A stretch of DNA of 64,000 bases, taken from NCBI GenBank assembly GCA_950022295.1, contig OX465597.1, forward strand, positions 255,813,016 through 255,877,015, written 5' to 3'. Made by a program: the position numbers and the translations under genes. Shown one piece after another: positions 11,611-24,307 of the stretch. The stretch comes from Bromus sterilis (Eukaryota; Streptophyta; Magnoliopsida; Poales; Poaceae). Each line of letters begins with the position of its first letter. Position 1 is the first letter of the stretch. Under the pieces are notes generated by a model that saw only the letters and a program-made list of their open reading frames with translations, did no database searches and had not been told where the DNA came from.

Positions 11611-12359
11611 TGTTTTTTTTAAGTTGTGGATTTGTTTGTTGTTATCTAGATCAGCAAGTCTTTGAGCATACAAAGGAAAAGATAATCTTTGAAGCAAAAA
11701 CTGTAGAACAACTGTTCTACGGTAATTGAGGTACAGAGGAAAACATATGGATCAAGTAGTGCATGATGAGGATGTACCTGTGGAGGTCACCGCTAATTTC
11801 TTGCCTAGGCATGGAACCAACACCCTTCTTTATAGAAGGAAAACACTTTGTATTGTCGTCTATCATGTAAAAAATTTAGAGGGAAAGTGTGTAGCCAACA
11901 GTAATACTCTTACGAACATGGATGAGATCAGTAATTATATGTCAAGATAATTCATCAGTTAAAAAAAAATCCAAGTTCGAATTTATATATAGTTTGCAAT
12001 CTATATTTAATTGACACATTAATTACTTGCTTGAATACTGGTTTGATCTAAACTTTCTTCAACGTTTAATCAGATATATATTTGTACACATTATAAAATG
12101 TAAAGATTTATTGTTCGCTCTCAAATCTTACCATCTCTTCTAGTTTTATTTGTTCAATCACATTTAACATAGATTTCGATAGTGCGCAGTAAACATGAGT
12201 CAGTCTGTAAAAGACTGAAAGAGAAATGGAACATCAATAGTTTTCTCATCACTTGGATATCTAGAACAACAGATACACAAATATAATTCTTTCATCAACC
12301 CGATGCCTAAAAGGCTGACGGTAAGGTCCGGGGCACGCCACTGCGATATTATTTAGATT
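11611..12359. other. Helitron interior, unassigned
   Basis: AT-rich sequence. One 74-codon plus-strand frame (11726-11950) has no recognisable motif and I do not regard it as a gene. Nothing else is seen. Confidence 0.5.
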
Positions 12360-13745
12360 CCCATGCTCCCCTCCCCCGAGCCGCTCCCGCGAGCGACCTC
12401 GGGGGGAACCCTAGCCGTCGCCGGCCTCAGGTCCCCTCCCCCCTCGCCGCCGCCCCGCAGCGCCGCCGGGCAAAGCCTGGCTGGTGCGGGCGGCGGCGGG
12501 GTCGTCCTTTTCCCCTCCTTACGGATCCCCGGCCGGTGCGGGACGGCCGCCGCTGGAGGCGCCGGGCTATGGCGGGGCCCGGCGGCGCGGCCTCGAGAGC
12601 TACTGCTGACAGCGGGGTGGTGCGGCGGCTGCTTGGTGGGGCGTGCGTGGGCGCAGTCCGGCCCCGGGCGGGCGGCGGATCTGGCTCCTGGCGGCGCGGG
12701 GGTCCGGCTTCGGGCTTCCAACGGCTATAGATGGTTCTTCCCGTCGCGGGCGCGCGGCGGGTGCTGCTCGGCTAGCGGCGGTCCGGCCTCCTAGCGGAGG
12801 GGGCCGACGGCTCGTGCGGTGGTGGTGCCGTCTCTTGGCGGCGGGGAGGCATGGTGCTGCTTGGGGGCCGGCGGCGCGACCCCGGCCCAGACCTGGGCCT
12901 TAGGGCCCCATCTGGGTCATAGCGGGTTGGCTCCGGCATGGCTACGCCGTCTTGGGCCCGGTGAAGTGGAGGAGCGGCTTGGACATGGAGCGGCGACGTC
13001 GACGGCATGCCTTCTGCAGTGCGACGGCATGAGCTTTACGGGCGTGGAGGGCCTGGCCGGACCTGTGGGCCAACGGGTCTGGTATGCTCCGGCTGTTGCG
13101 TCCGGTCGGATCCCGCTGTGTCGGTGGAGGTTGTATCCTCCCGCGTGCGGATGGTGCTGCTTCTTCGAGTCTCGGCTTCTCCGCTTTGCTGTGCAGGTCT
13201 CACTTCGCGGTGCCGTGGTGAGACAGCGTGGGAGATTCAAGACCTTGTTGGCGCAGGGTGGTGGGCGGTAGGGTGGCGTGCTCCAGAGTGCTCGGGGAGA
13301 TGGGTGGGATCGGGAGAAATCCCTGTCGGCTTGGCCGACCCCGACGCGGTGTCGCTTGAGGGTGCCGCCGATCCTTCCTGAAGGGCGCTGGGTGCCACCC
13401 TTCCCTTCTCCTTGTCGTGTACCAGGGGAAACCCATGCAACAGTGTTGTCATCGTCGCATCCCTTCTTGACGGTGTTGCGTGGTACCTGCGCTTCGGAGT
13501 CGGAGCTTGACGGATGTTTCGGTGGGCGCTATGGTCACGAATCTTCTTTGTTTTTGTTGACCCGCCGTTGTTGGCATTTGTTTCTTTTATATTTTCTCTC
13601 TTTTCTTTTGGGCGTGCCTGTGCTGCTTCCGCCCCAGCACCTATCGTTGGTTGTATCGGTGATGGTTGCTTTGTAATACAAAGCGGGGAGAACTCTATTT
13701 TCTGTAGAAGTCTGACAGTTGCTACTGTTTATACACAAGTCTTAA
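12360..13745 (+). mobile_element. Possible LINE remnant (UTR-like parts only) inside the Helitron
   Basis: A sharply bounded GC-rich block begins with CCCCTCCCCCGAGCCGCTCC and contains GGGGGGAACCCTAGCCGTCG, like grass LINE 5' ends. It ends in a T-rich stretch with TTTGTAATACAAAGCGGGGA near 13671-13690, a motif I associate with grass LINE 3' ends. The endonuclease and reverse transcriptase ORFs expected between them (several kb) are absent. The long overlapping frames on both strands reflect GC composition. Alternatives are a captured gene fragment or a SINE-like derivative. I did not find a target duplication. Confidence 0.4.
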
Positions 13746-13885
13746 TTTAAATGACACAAAAAAACATCAGTTATGCAAGCAGACTGGACATTAGAAAACA
13801 ATAAAAGTCCAAAACGCCATATTTTTCTACACTGGGAGATTGAATATCAGTGAATGTCCAAGATGAAGACCTTGCAATTTTATTA

Positions 13886-13988
13886 CTCCCTCCGATTCAT
13901 ATTACTTGTCACTAACATGGATGTATGTATTTGTATTTTAGTTCTAAATACATCCGTTTGAGAGATAAGTAAAATGGATCGGAGGGAG
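13886..13988. mobile_element. Stowaway-type MITE, 103 bp
   Basis: It has terminal inverted repeats starting CTCCCTCCG and ending CGGAGGGAG, and a TA target duplication at 13884-13885 and 13989-13990. The inner part (ATTACTTGTC) resembles the Athos-like group of Triticeae Stowaway elements. It is a non-coding Tc1/mariner derivative inside the Helitron. Confidence 0.9.
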
Positions 13989-16900
13989 TATTAAAGTTCC
14001 CAACACATAGAAGTAATGCCTTTATGAAAAAATAAGGATCCCCAGAAAATATTATTAAAGGAAAGAACTAACTAAAATATACATAGTCAGCCACACTGCA
14101 CCTTCATCGAAGATTAGTAACATATCTGAGTGACTTCTCCCTGCAGAAAAAAACAGACTGCATGAAACAACGATGGAGAAAATGTAAATGAAAATACGAA
14201 AACACAAAGAATGGAAAAATATTAGACTGGGGATATAGTAAATGGGAATCTATACTGAGTGGACAACATCCTTCTACACAATATTCAATTTTGTATTTGT
14301 TGGGACTCCATGATCATTTTTAGAAAGAATTTTTAACCCTTTCCTTGAAGTAACCAGGAAATTGCCACAGTTTCATGAGAGGAAACATGCTTAGGAAGAT
14401 GATCTTCAAGTGTGCCTGACCCTTGCTTTTATTGATTGCCATACTATAACACAAATAACATCCAAGCCAAGCTTACAAATCTTACAGGTTATTAGTCGAT
14501 TTACTTAGATATTCCTGGTTTTAAGCTAGTGTCAGACGTCACTGGATGTATCATGTGCTTTAGGTAGTGCCAAACCTACTTATATTATGTATAGAATCAC
14601 ATATTTTCATAAGTGTATTATAACACTGGCCGATATTATCTTCAGCTGAGAGCACACAAAGGCTACCTTATTTATGTAACTGTATTAACACAAGGTACAT
14701 ACATGGAATAAACCCATTGGAGTATTTACATTTGACGTTAAGCAATCATACTTATTCATGAATTATGAAATACTAAAGCTATTATGAATTTCATACAGCT
14801 GCAATAAAGGAAAGTACCCAACAACAAAAACAAATCTATATAGCGTCAAAGGATCTAAACACCTAAAACACAGGGAAATCTAGCATGTATATAGCTCTGA
14901 TTCTAACTAAATTTGTAAAAAGACTACTATTGAGCAAGGACATTGGCCTCACCAAATTTACCTAGAACTTAGTGTCGAGAAAACAAATACAACCACTTTG
15001 CTCAAATGTACACTTTGATCCCACAAATCTGAAGTTTCATAGTAGCTTCAGAGGCCAATAGTAGCCAGATCGACAAAACTACCGGATATGCATATATCTA
15101 GTACTGCAATTGTGGAATTTGAATTGTAAAAGCAAAATACAATCCGAATTAAATATTACCTTAATCATCCAGTACTTGAATTGATGACACATACGCAATA
15201 TGCAGAAATGGAAATGAAATTAGGCAAAAGGGAGGGGGTGGGGAAATCAAATGTATGACAAATGATACACCGCCACAAGAGTATGGTATGCTTTCAAGTC
15301 CGGGCTGAACACATGTACGTATAAAGCAATATCATAGAGAAAGGTATGAAATTGAAAAATATGATGTAAATAAAGAGCTGGAGGAGTGAGACAGAGACGT
15401 GTTAACCTAAGAGGACTAATGGGGATTACATGTGGTGCTATTTACGGCTGATATATACTACTCGTGGAGGACATGGACAATTACTAAGGGTATTGTTCTC
15501 TCTGAAAAGGGGCATTGTCATAGGGAAGATATTTAGTACAAACTACAACGCACATAATTTTTAGTAACTAAAAATGAGGTCATGGTAGAATCTCCAAGCC
15601 AGTACAATTAACATGTCAATAAGAAGTAGAACAGAGCATCTCAGCAAATATATACCTTGTTCATCTTCTTTTGTGATACCATTTTATCATGGATACCTCA
15701 TTCTTCCAAAAACAATGTGGAATCAACCTGCAGCAACATAAACACATATGGTCGTTAAAACTACGGAAAATATAAGGTTGAAATATTTAAAGGTTACAAT
15801 ATACGTTGTTCCTGATTATAACTATGACAATGTTATAGTTAGCTCCTACCCATACTATTTCAGCAGGTCTAATTCTGTGCATTGGCAACGATCAACTACA
15901 GCTGAGTAGCAATGACACAAAAAAGTATGTCCTTGTCTTTTACCACAACACATAATTCAGCTTCAGTTTATTTTCTAGTCAAGCCAATCCCGTTAAACTC
16001 ATATCGGGGCGATAAAGTTGTAAACTATTTGTATGAACAGATATTCCATACCCTTTATGTGCCAGATATGCATATCTTGAAATTTGGGGAGCATAGCCTA
16101 TTTCATTAATGAGAACCGTGAAAGTTTAAATTGCACAAAAGATAACTATGTAACAGATGACCTTTGCTAATTTATTTTGCTAAATACCACCAACACCATA
16201 GAAGCATGGCAGAAGGACATGACCAAGAGATATAGCCTATATGCATTTTTATGTTGAGCAGCAGGAACTACAACTCAGTCAAAAATAAAAAAATTGGGAC
16301 AAGAGCTAGCTTATGTAAGTGAATGGTGGAGTTAACTCACATGCTAACATACTCTTTCCACTGAATGTGTGCTAAAACAGCGCACTGATAGAAGAGTGCT
16401 TTAGGCAGAACTTGCAAACCGAAAGCATCATCAAGGGTGGCCTCATAAAATCTTCGCAGTCTAATTTATGACTGATTATATAACTTTATGTGATTTTTTT
16501 AATAATACATATAAATGCGGGAGATTCATACATTCTTGAAAATCAATGCAAGATTTGCAACTACCATAGCAGTAACAAACAAACATGAGAACTTAAAAGA
16601 TAACATGTGGCTTGCAGAAATTAAATGAAGATCAGATGGAACATGGACCTTGCCAAACAAACGGCTAAATGATAGTTAGATAAATTTTGTTTTATGTAAT
16701 TTAGCAATAATATTAGGTTGATGTTCATACAATTTCCTCATCTTCATAAAGCACTTGAACTAAATGTGGTGCAAATGGCTCATGTCATCGAAGCAATGAT
16801 ATGCCTATCTAGAACCCTCCCTAAAAACATGATCCAAATGAAATACATATCATAGAAAAAAACGTACTTGAAAATAATTTTTGGATCAGTAACAACCTGG

Positions 16901-17509
16901 CCATAAACTGTTATCTGAAAAAAAAATCTCAAAGCCTTCATTTGTACTCGAACACGCATGTGACATGTAATTCAGAAACATCCCACAAGTGGCTTGGGAT
17001 ATCACACAAGTTTTCTTGTAAGGCAAGGGGAAAAAGACCTCAACATGAAGGATTTATAAATGTCACTCCTAGCAACCCATAACAACAACTATTGACTAAT
17101 TGCATTTAGCACATCCTAATTCATCACAAATCACTATCTGATGCAATCATCTTCCTGTACTAAATTGAATAAAATTGTGTCTCACAGTTGTTAAATCCAC
17201 ATCATACTCATGGTGCTTAATTAAAAGAATGTCCATGGTGGCATACCAGTCCCTCTCAACTCCATCATCAATTTCAGAAAGGCTCCACATCACCGCTCGG
17301 TTGGTAAGCACAACACCCCAATGTTAGCTGCAAGAAGAACATTATCGACAATGAAAGAGAGAAACCTAAGGGCACTGCCTCGCTGATGCGAGGATCTCGG
17401 AAACCCAAACTCCATATTCCCTCTTCCTTCCGCATCCATTTGCTGTTGTACGCAATGAAAAAAGTGGAGTGTGCAGGAAGTTGAGTCCATACACACATCC
17501 ATACACACA
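13989..17509. other. Helitron interior, AT-rich, no gene recognised
   Basis: There is no reading frame longer than about 100 codons and no known domain. On the minus strand short exon-sized GC-richer islands alternate with AT-rich stretches, as in introns, so captured gene fragments are possible, but I cannot name a source. Confidence 0.4.
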
Positions 17510-17900
17510 TCACCCGCAACAGATACATGAAGGGGATGCGGAAGATGGGAGCCCAGATGCATCCGTACAAACAAAGATGGGAACTGGCAGCACAGTGGAG
17601 AGCGAGGTTAACTGAAGTAGATTTGTCGGCCCCAACCCAGGCGATTCTGCCTTGCGTACCCGCGGTCTCTGTCGTGCCGCAAGGCGCTCTCTCAAACTGG
17701 TGCGTATCCTTTCCCCTCCTGATGTCGCGGACGCTCCTTCCCTCTCTTGTTGATGCGAAGTGCGAACACTGCTAGCCATGGCCTGATGGCCATCGGCGTT
17801 CTCACGCCGACGTCTTGAGGGATAGAGAGGACTGAGGAAGGCAGGGGGAAGGGAGATTGGGGTGGCGACGGCACACAAAGAGGAAACGTAGGCTGGGGCG
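17510..17900 (-). pseudogene. Candidate captured first exon in the Helitron
   Basis: On the minus strand a pyrimidine-rich leader precedes AGGCCATGGCTAGC, a good plant start context, with ATG at 17779. The frame then runs 90 codons to 17510. The N-terminus is MASSVRTSHQQEREGASATS, followed by an Arg-rich stretch (LRERLAARQRPRVRK). The GC content is higher than the surroundings. The block sits near the Helitron 5' end, where captured host fragments are often found. I do not recognise the protein, and the true exon end is not determined. Chance is the main alternative. Confidence 0.3.
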
Positions 17901-19254
17901 GAAAAAAGGCTAGGTATAATTTTTCTATTGGTGGTGGAGAGTAAAGCGGTGGCTCTCCACGTGGTCTTTATGTGGCGGTTAAGAAGCAAAGGAACCGTAG
18001 AAGAATGAATCACTTGGAAACCAATCGACAACTGTAGCAAACCAAAAACAACTGTCAAGCTCCTGTTAATCGCTGGCTAACCCAAAAAGTGGAGAAAAAT
18101 AAAAACCTTCACGGTTTAATTTTGTAATGTATGTATTTATGTTAGAGATGTGAAATTCTTAGCTTATTATTAAAATTGCGTCTGATAAGTAGAAAATTGT
18201 TACTCATTTATTTAGTGAAAATAAAATAATTTAAAAATGAGTTAGTGAATAAAAATTGGTGAAAAACATTGTTGTTAGTTAAGGTTTGTTTAAACTCTAA
18301 TCTTGCCCTTAATAATTTCATAATATTTATCCTAATGTCTTGCTATAAATTATTAACCTTGATGTGGTGTTATAAGATTTAAATATTAGTGGTGCTAAAA
18401 CCTTGAAAATTTGTTTGTCCTTTGTTGCTTGCTATTGTTTGTTAAAATTGATTGATGAAATATTGTGCTTGCTATTGCCCTGTTGTGATGGTGTGAATTT
18501 CGTTTGTTTCGCAACGTGTAGACGAGACGATTGACGTTGCATGTGAAGACTTCTTCCAAGCCGTCGAAGAAGCCGGTCCAGGGTATATCGCCGAGGAGGC
18601 AAGCCACCTTCAAAAACTTAACCATTGTCCTACATTTTTACTTTCTTTGTACCATATTTATGTATCATGCTATGTACCTTGCTTAAATATCGTTTTGGGA
18701 TTGGGTTTGTCGTAGTTATATAGATCAACTCCACACCACCCGATATCCTACCTATTTAGGAGAAAAAATTAGAACGCCGGTGATCCCGACATTCTGTCGA
18801 GACCAGCACTCAGCTTTAGTGATTAGCATTACATAACAACATGGATACTCATACTTCACCCTACATGGTACGGCATAGACCTAAGAAGGTGGTATGGCCG
18901 GGTTTGTGGAACATCGTCGGACATGGACAAAGTCTGGAGGGACTCTCTATAAGTGCCGCCAAAACCTAGCCTTACAGTACAACCACTATACTCTAGTATG
19001 GGACAAGTCTAGTTGGAATCTTATTTGTCTTAGTACGGGGTCCTTATAACTACACATGGATGGGTGATTCCATGAATCCGATAGCCCTCAAAGTCGATGG
19101 GTGAAATTCGCTAGGCTTAATGTCGGAAGGAACCTTGGTGCTCTTCCACTACAGTGCAGGCTTGGGTTCAAGAGGAGCATGACCTGACACACGGACAGTC
19201 CATGTAGTACGCAAGGGGTAGATTCACCTGTACTAGGACAGACAAGGGGAAGAC

Positions 19255-22200
19255 TGTAACACCCCGGGTGTCACGCTACAGTAACCCAACAGTAATCACT
19301 GTTGTTGGAACAGTAATCCTTTTGCTACAGTCAAATCATTGTTGCTAATTTCACTTTGATCACCTTGGCATTGATCCTTTCAATAATCATGTTGGGTGAT
19401 ATTCAAAAGCAATTTGATCTTGGACCATGTTCATAATGAATCAATAAAAATTCCAACCCTTTTCATTTGAATTCAAATCAAATCTTGAAATGCCTTAGGT
19501 GCAATATTAAAACCTAGGTGACAATTAAAGTTTGTCCAAAAATTGCCCAACCACTTTTATAAATTCACTAATAATCTCTGGACCAGGTTGGTATTGTTGT
19601 TGTTATTTATTGTGCTATAAAATAATGCAAACAAATAAAACAGTAGATTAAAAAGTCCAAATTAAATAACTATTATTTAAATAAAATGATGAATGATTTT
19701 ATTTACAGTTCAAACTTTAAGTAGCCACTGTATATTACCTAACACTAATATTGGAGCCGGTCCTATATTTTACAAAATTATAATGTTAGCTAAAAGAATT
19801 AAATAAAGTAAATAATAAATGATTAAAAAGGAAATTAAAAAAAATAGAACCGACCCAGGCAAACTGGGCCTAGTGCCCAGCCAGGCCAGGCCGGCCTGCC
19901 AGGCCACCCCGGTCCACCTGGCCTCCCCCTAGACCTAGCCCGAGCCCCCCCTTCTCTCTCGCTCGGCTCTCTCCCCTGATCTCAATCCCCAATCCCCCTC
20001 CTAGACGCCGCCGGCCCCAACCGGCGAGCCCTGGCCGCCGGCTGCCCTGCCTTGGAGGCCCCGCGCTGCCCCGGTCGACCCCTCCTCGGGCTGCCGCCTC
20101 CCTCCACCCCTAGGATGTCCGCGCCGCCCCCCTCCACCTCGGCCGCCCCCTGGCGCCACGGCCTCGCGCCGCGCCGCCGCGCCCATCGCTCCGGCGCCAC
20201 CTCCGCTGCCTCGCACCCCTCCCCCCACTGCCTGGACCGGCGGCTGCCTCCCCTGTTCCGCGCCCGGCTTCGCCCCGCCCGAGCTCGTCGCTCACGCCGC
20301 CAGCCACGACGCCCCTGCCCCTTGTGAGCGCCCCCCGCCACCGAAGCCCCTCTCCCTCCCTCGTCTCCCGGCCGCTCTGCTCTCCACCGCCGTGTGCCAT
20401 GGCCGGGCTCACTGGAGCTCGCGGACCCCCTACGCGCGCCCGTGACCTCCCCACCCACCCCCTGCACGCACGCTCGCTGTGCCTTTGCCCCGAACCCGTG
20501 CAGTGCCTACGCTCCCCTGTGTTGGCCGCGCCCCGGCCACGCCTTGAGCGTGCCGGCACGCCCGCGCGCCTGCACTGCTCGTGGCCACCGCGTACTGGTG
20601 CCGCCGCTTCAATGGCTTCGTGCTATCGCTGCAGTTCAGTGCCACTGAAGAATGCCACTAAAGGATCCCCTTTTAGACAGTAGTTAACACTACTAAGTAC
20701 CCCTCTGGACAGCAACAAAAATAGATATACTAATGTTCATTTTGTTCCATTGGCTCAACTTCAAATTATGTATAGATTGGTCACAGAAAATCTTGCAAAA
20801 GGCTACTTTGTGTTAAAACAGAAATTCTTAGATTTAGCATTTTTTTTGCTAAGTCAGGAACAATACCTTAACCACTTCTTGAGCCCAAAATTTTTATGTT
20901 ATTGACTTTTATAAATAATGCAAAAGACATGGGCTTGTTGTACACATAACGAGCTTCGATTTTCGCCATTGGACCAAGTCCATTCGATGCACGGATTAAT
21001 TCCTACCAAATTCGCAAAAGGCAGATTTATGTTAAACCGCAAAACGGAGTTGACCCGATGGCCAATTTGGCGTTGTGGATGAACTTGTTGTAGGTATCTG
21101 TCAGGCCTTCTGAGGGCATGGCATGATAGTGCACATGATATAGCGCAAAACCCGTGTTGGATGCATCTTCATCTGGGCTACAGATCAACGACAATCATCG
21201 CATGAACTTTGCATCTTTTAAAAATTTTGAGAATTAACGTCGGGCATCACTTTTCCGGCAACGTTTTAATTGAGTAGATGAGCCCTAACCTAAATACCTT
21301 CCGTACCGGATTCGAGATCACGGCCAACTAATGAAAGTTGATGTTGGGCACAATTTCATCGGATGAGAAGAACCAAAACCGTAGCCTTCCGAAAACTGCC
21401 AATTGATGTTTAAGACAAAAATTCCCAGACTTAGAGAAATTTCATAAAACCCTAGTGGATGACATGTGGGTCCCCGCAATGTTTTAACTAGATAAAAGAT
21501 TTTATTTGAGATAAGGCAATGACACCAGGGTCCCACCTGTCAGACACTATTCTGGATAAGGTTTTGGATAATGTTACATTTTAATAATAAAAGAAAATCC
21601 AAAATGCTTATAAATGATTTAAACTCTAGAAAATCATATCTTATAATCCGTATGTCAGATGAAAATAATTTATATATCAACATTGCTCAGAAAAATACAA
21701 CGAATAAGAATACGCTACCCATACCCCCACCGCACCTCTCTGGCATACCGAACGTGGAACATTTACCCTCCGGTTCATCTGTTTGTCAGACGCCCGGTGC
21801 CGGTAAAACTATCCGGATGAATTTATTCTGAACATGAAAGTTGTTCAGAATAGTTCAACTAACGCGGATACACTATCCATATGTTTGTCAAATGTCCACG
21901 ACACTGCAAACATGGAACCTTTCCCCTTCGGATCATCGGTCCGGTAATCAACCGGTACTGATGAGTCATCCCCAGATAAATCCCTGCTCCGAGAAAATCA
22001 CCGAACACTACGTTAGAGCCCCGTTACTTTGTATCTTCTATGTCATACATTTGTATTGCTATTATTGTTGTGTATTTACTGTTTCTCCCCCCTTATTCTC
22101 CGGTAGACCTCGACACTGCCGCCGACGACATCGTTGCCGAGTACGACTACATCGTCGACGAACGTACCCCTACTACCGAGCTTACAGGCAAGCAGAGCCA

Positions 22201-24307
22201 TTTTCCTTCCCCAGATATCGCCTATCTTTCCGTACATTTATTGCACTAGGCATGGTTACTGCTGCTGCTACGTTACAATCCTATTCAATTGCATAGCATG
22301 TTTTTGTCGCCCCTTGATGTACCTTCCTATATCCTATGCTGCCTTATAAATATATATAATATTCAGCAGTAAACCCTGCGCATTGTTAGCTAGGTTTAGA
22401 ATAGCGGGCCGTGATCACTTTGGTGAGTGAACGCGGATTACAATATATTATAACTGCAACAGGTACGGATCAATGCAGACGCCCTAGGGAACCTACAACG
22501 GCGAGACCCTGCCGAGTCGCTTCGAGTTTGACTTATGAGTGGACGGACTCGTATTTCATCCTCGTCGGCTCAGCAGCGTAGCATCACTGGGATGATACGA
22601 GGGTATTCCTCTTTAGTTCATTCCGTTGGTGTCTCGGCACCACCGGGGTGATACGAGAATATTCCTCTTTAGTTCATTCCGCTGATGTCTTTGTCGAACC
22701 TCTTCAAGTGTACCATCGAGGGTGATTCCTCCTGGTTTCACTTGATGGTAGGCACTCAAATCAACTAGTGTCCTTACAGGTAAGGAGTCGGGTGACCCAA
22801 CGGTTCCCGCGCAGGTTATCTTAGCGGAACGACAGGTCAGGTGTATTCCACCGGTGTGCGGCGGGCCTGGTACTGTTCGTGGCCGAAGGATTTCCTGTTG
22901 TACGAAAGTCGAGCTCTACCAAGAGCAAACGCGAGACAAGGTAAGGAGACGGTTCACCTTGTTGGTAACCGCACGAGTTGGTGGGACGTCAGGGCAGGCA
23001 CCGACGTTACTGGTGGTCCTGACTTCTGTCGTTGTCCGCGACTCATTCAATAAGGGGCAACGATAACGGTTGTCTCGACAGAAAATTAATAAAATGCTTA
23101 ACGGGTTCGGCGGATGACTTGAGTAGCCTTTTGGCTTGTAAGCACTACCTATACGTGGGATTACGCGTTTGGGCGCCTCCGCAATGTAGCCTCGTTCGAA
23201 AGCTCTGAAAGACGTCCAGTTCAGCATTGCGGCAGGGACGGATCGCGCTGCGGCGTTGGAATTCACCCTCCTCGCAACGACCCGGAGAGCGAGGGGTGAT
23301 AGGCCCATGACCCCCTTGCACTTAGAGTTGTAGACCGGCGGGGACCTCTCTGATGAGTCGTAGGATGGACTGCGTTGTGTCGGATAGCCTCGGTGGGGTG
23401 CTCCCTAACCAGGTGTACGCCACCCTGGAGATCCGAGCGTGTAGTGTCACACTAGTGCACCCCTGCAGGGAAGATTAATCTATCGATAGCCGTGTCCACG
23501 GTAACAGGACGCTTTATGCTGAAGCCAGATCCTATCACTACCAACTAATACTATTAAACTGTTGGTTCCGGGTTTTCTTCCTCGCGGGGATGTCGAGGAG
23601 GGGAACTCGGAGGCATTGTTAATTATGATTACAACTTATTATTATACAATGCTGCAGCAACTTCTGCTGCATTGTTACATTCATTACTGTTATGTTAAAC
23701 TGTTGGCTGATCCTTACCTCATGCTTCAAGACTCGTCGGAAGATGATAGTCTTCGATAGGCCTAGCTTCTCTTCCTTTCTCTGACTTTCTACCTTGCAGT
23801 CCACTATATACAGCCTCCCCTTTCCATTTGATACAAATGCATAAATGCTTAGTAGCGGATGTAAGACTCGCGGGTATACTAGATACTCACCTGCTTTATT
23901 TCCTTTACTGTTTTGCCTGATCGGCCGCTGCAGTCGACGTTGGAGCCCAGGAGCAGGAGTTCCCGATGTTGACCACCGCAATGTGAAGATCCCCGATGAC
24001 CAAGACCAGGAGTAGTTTGGAGGTTCCCTGGGCAGGAGGCCTCGCCTTTTCGATCGTGTTGATTTTGTGCTAGCCTTCTTAAGGCAGTCTTGTATTCTCG
24101 TGTCTGTACTCAGATACTATTGCTTCCGCTGACTTTGTGCTCTCGAGCTGTTGTATTTGAGCCCTCGTGGCCCCTGGCTTGTATTATACAGCTTGTATTA
24201 TTTTATTTGTAGAGTTGTGTTGTGATATCTTACCGTGAGTCCCTGATCTCGATCGTGTACCTTGCGAATATGATTACTGTACATGGTCTGATTTTGGGGG
24301 CGTCACA
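19255..24307 (+). mobile_element. LTR-S: solo LTR, 5053 bp, inserted in the Tek-1 5' LTR
   Basis: It begins TGTAACACCCCGGGTGTCAC, ends GGGGGCGTCACA and is flanked by AAGAC at 19250-19254 and 24308-24312. Neither terminus recurs inside, and there is no primer binding site, polypurine tract or gag-pol, so it is one LTR left after recombination between two. At 5 kb it is exceptionally long. Its layout matches the other long LTRs: AT-rich start, very GC-rich block (19850-20680), then moderately AT-rich sequence. The large frames in the GC-rich block are shadows. It is related to LTR-X. Confidence 0.8.
22107..23986 (+). pseudogene. LTR-internal spliced small ORF, LTR-S copy (middle and last exons)
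   Basis: Middle exon 22107-22187 (81 nt) follows a pyrimidine-rich acceptor (TTATTCTCCGGTAG) and precedes GCAAGC. It encodes an acidic peptide that includes LDTAADDIVAEYDYIVDE. The last exon starts at 23934 after GGCCGCTGCAG and reaches TGA at 23986, encoding DVGAQEQEFPMLTTAM. Both exons share phase 1, so they join in frame. The first exon should lie in the GC-rich block but I could not fix it. Expression is unproven. Confidence 0.4.

Larger units (their letters stand above)
11575..18135 (-). mobile_element. Hel-1: non-autonomous Helitron, minus orientation, about 6.56 kb
   Basis: Comparison of the two Tek-1 LTRs shows a clean insertion between A and T (CTATAAAA / TTTATGTT) with no target duplication, as Helitrons do. 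On the minus strand the 3' end is CTAG, preceded by 12 bases and a perfect 7-bp-stem hairpin at 11591-11605. The opposite end reads TACATACATTAC rather than the usual TC start, so it is mutated or the boundary is off by a base or two. No RepHel protein is visible. The cargo includes a LINE-like block, a Stowaway MITE and a possible captured exon. Confidence 0.75.

Noticed and set aside
12353..13750. Long frames on both strands in the Helitron interior as a host gene
   Set aside because: No start context, domain or consistent frame. Both ends look like LINE untranslated regions.
19982..20683. Frames up to 161 codons in LTR-S, rich in Arg, Gly, Ala and Pro
   Set aside because: They are open on both strands in the same GC-rich block, the signature of composition rather than coding.
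19255..24307. LTR-S as a complete short retrotransposon
   Set aside because: No second copy of either terminus inside and no primer binding site or polypurine tract.
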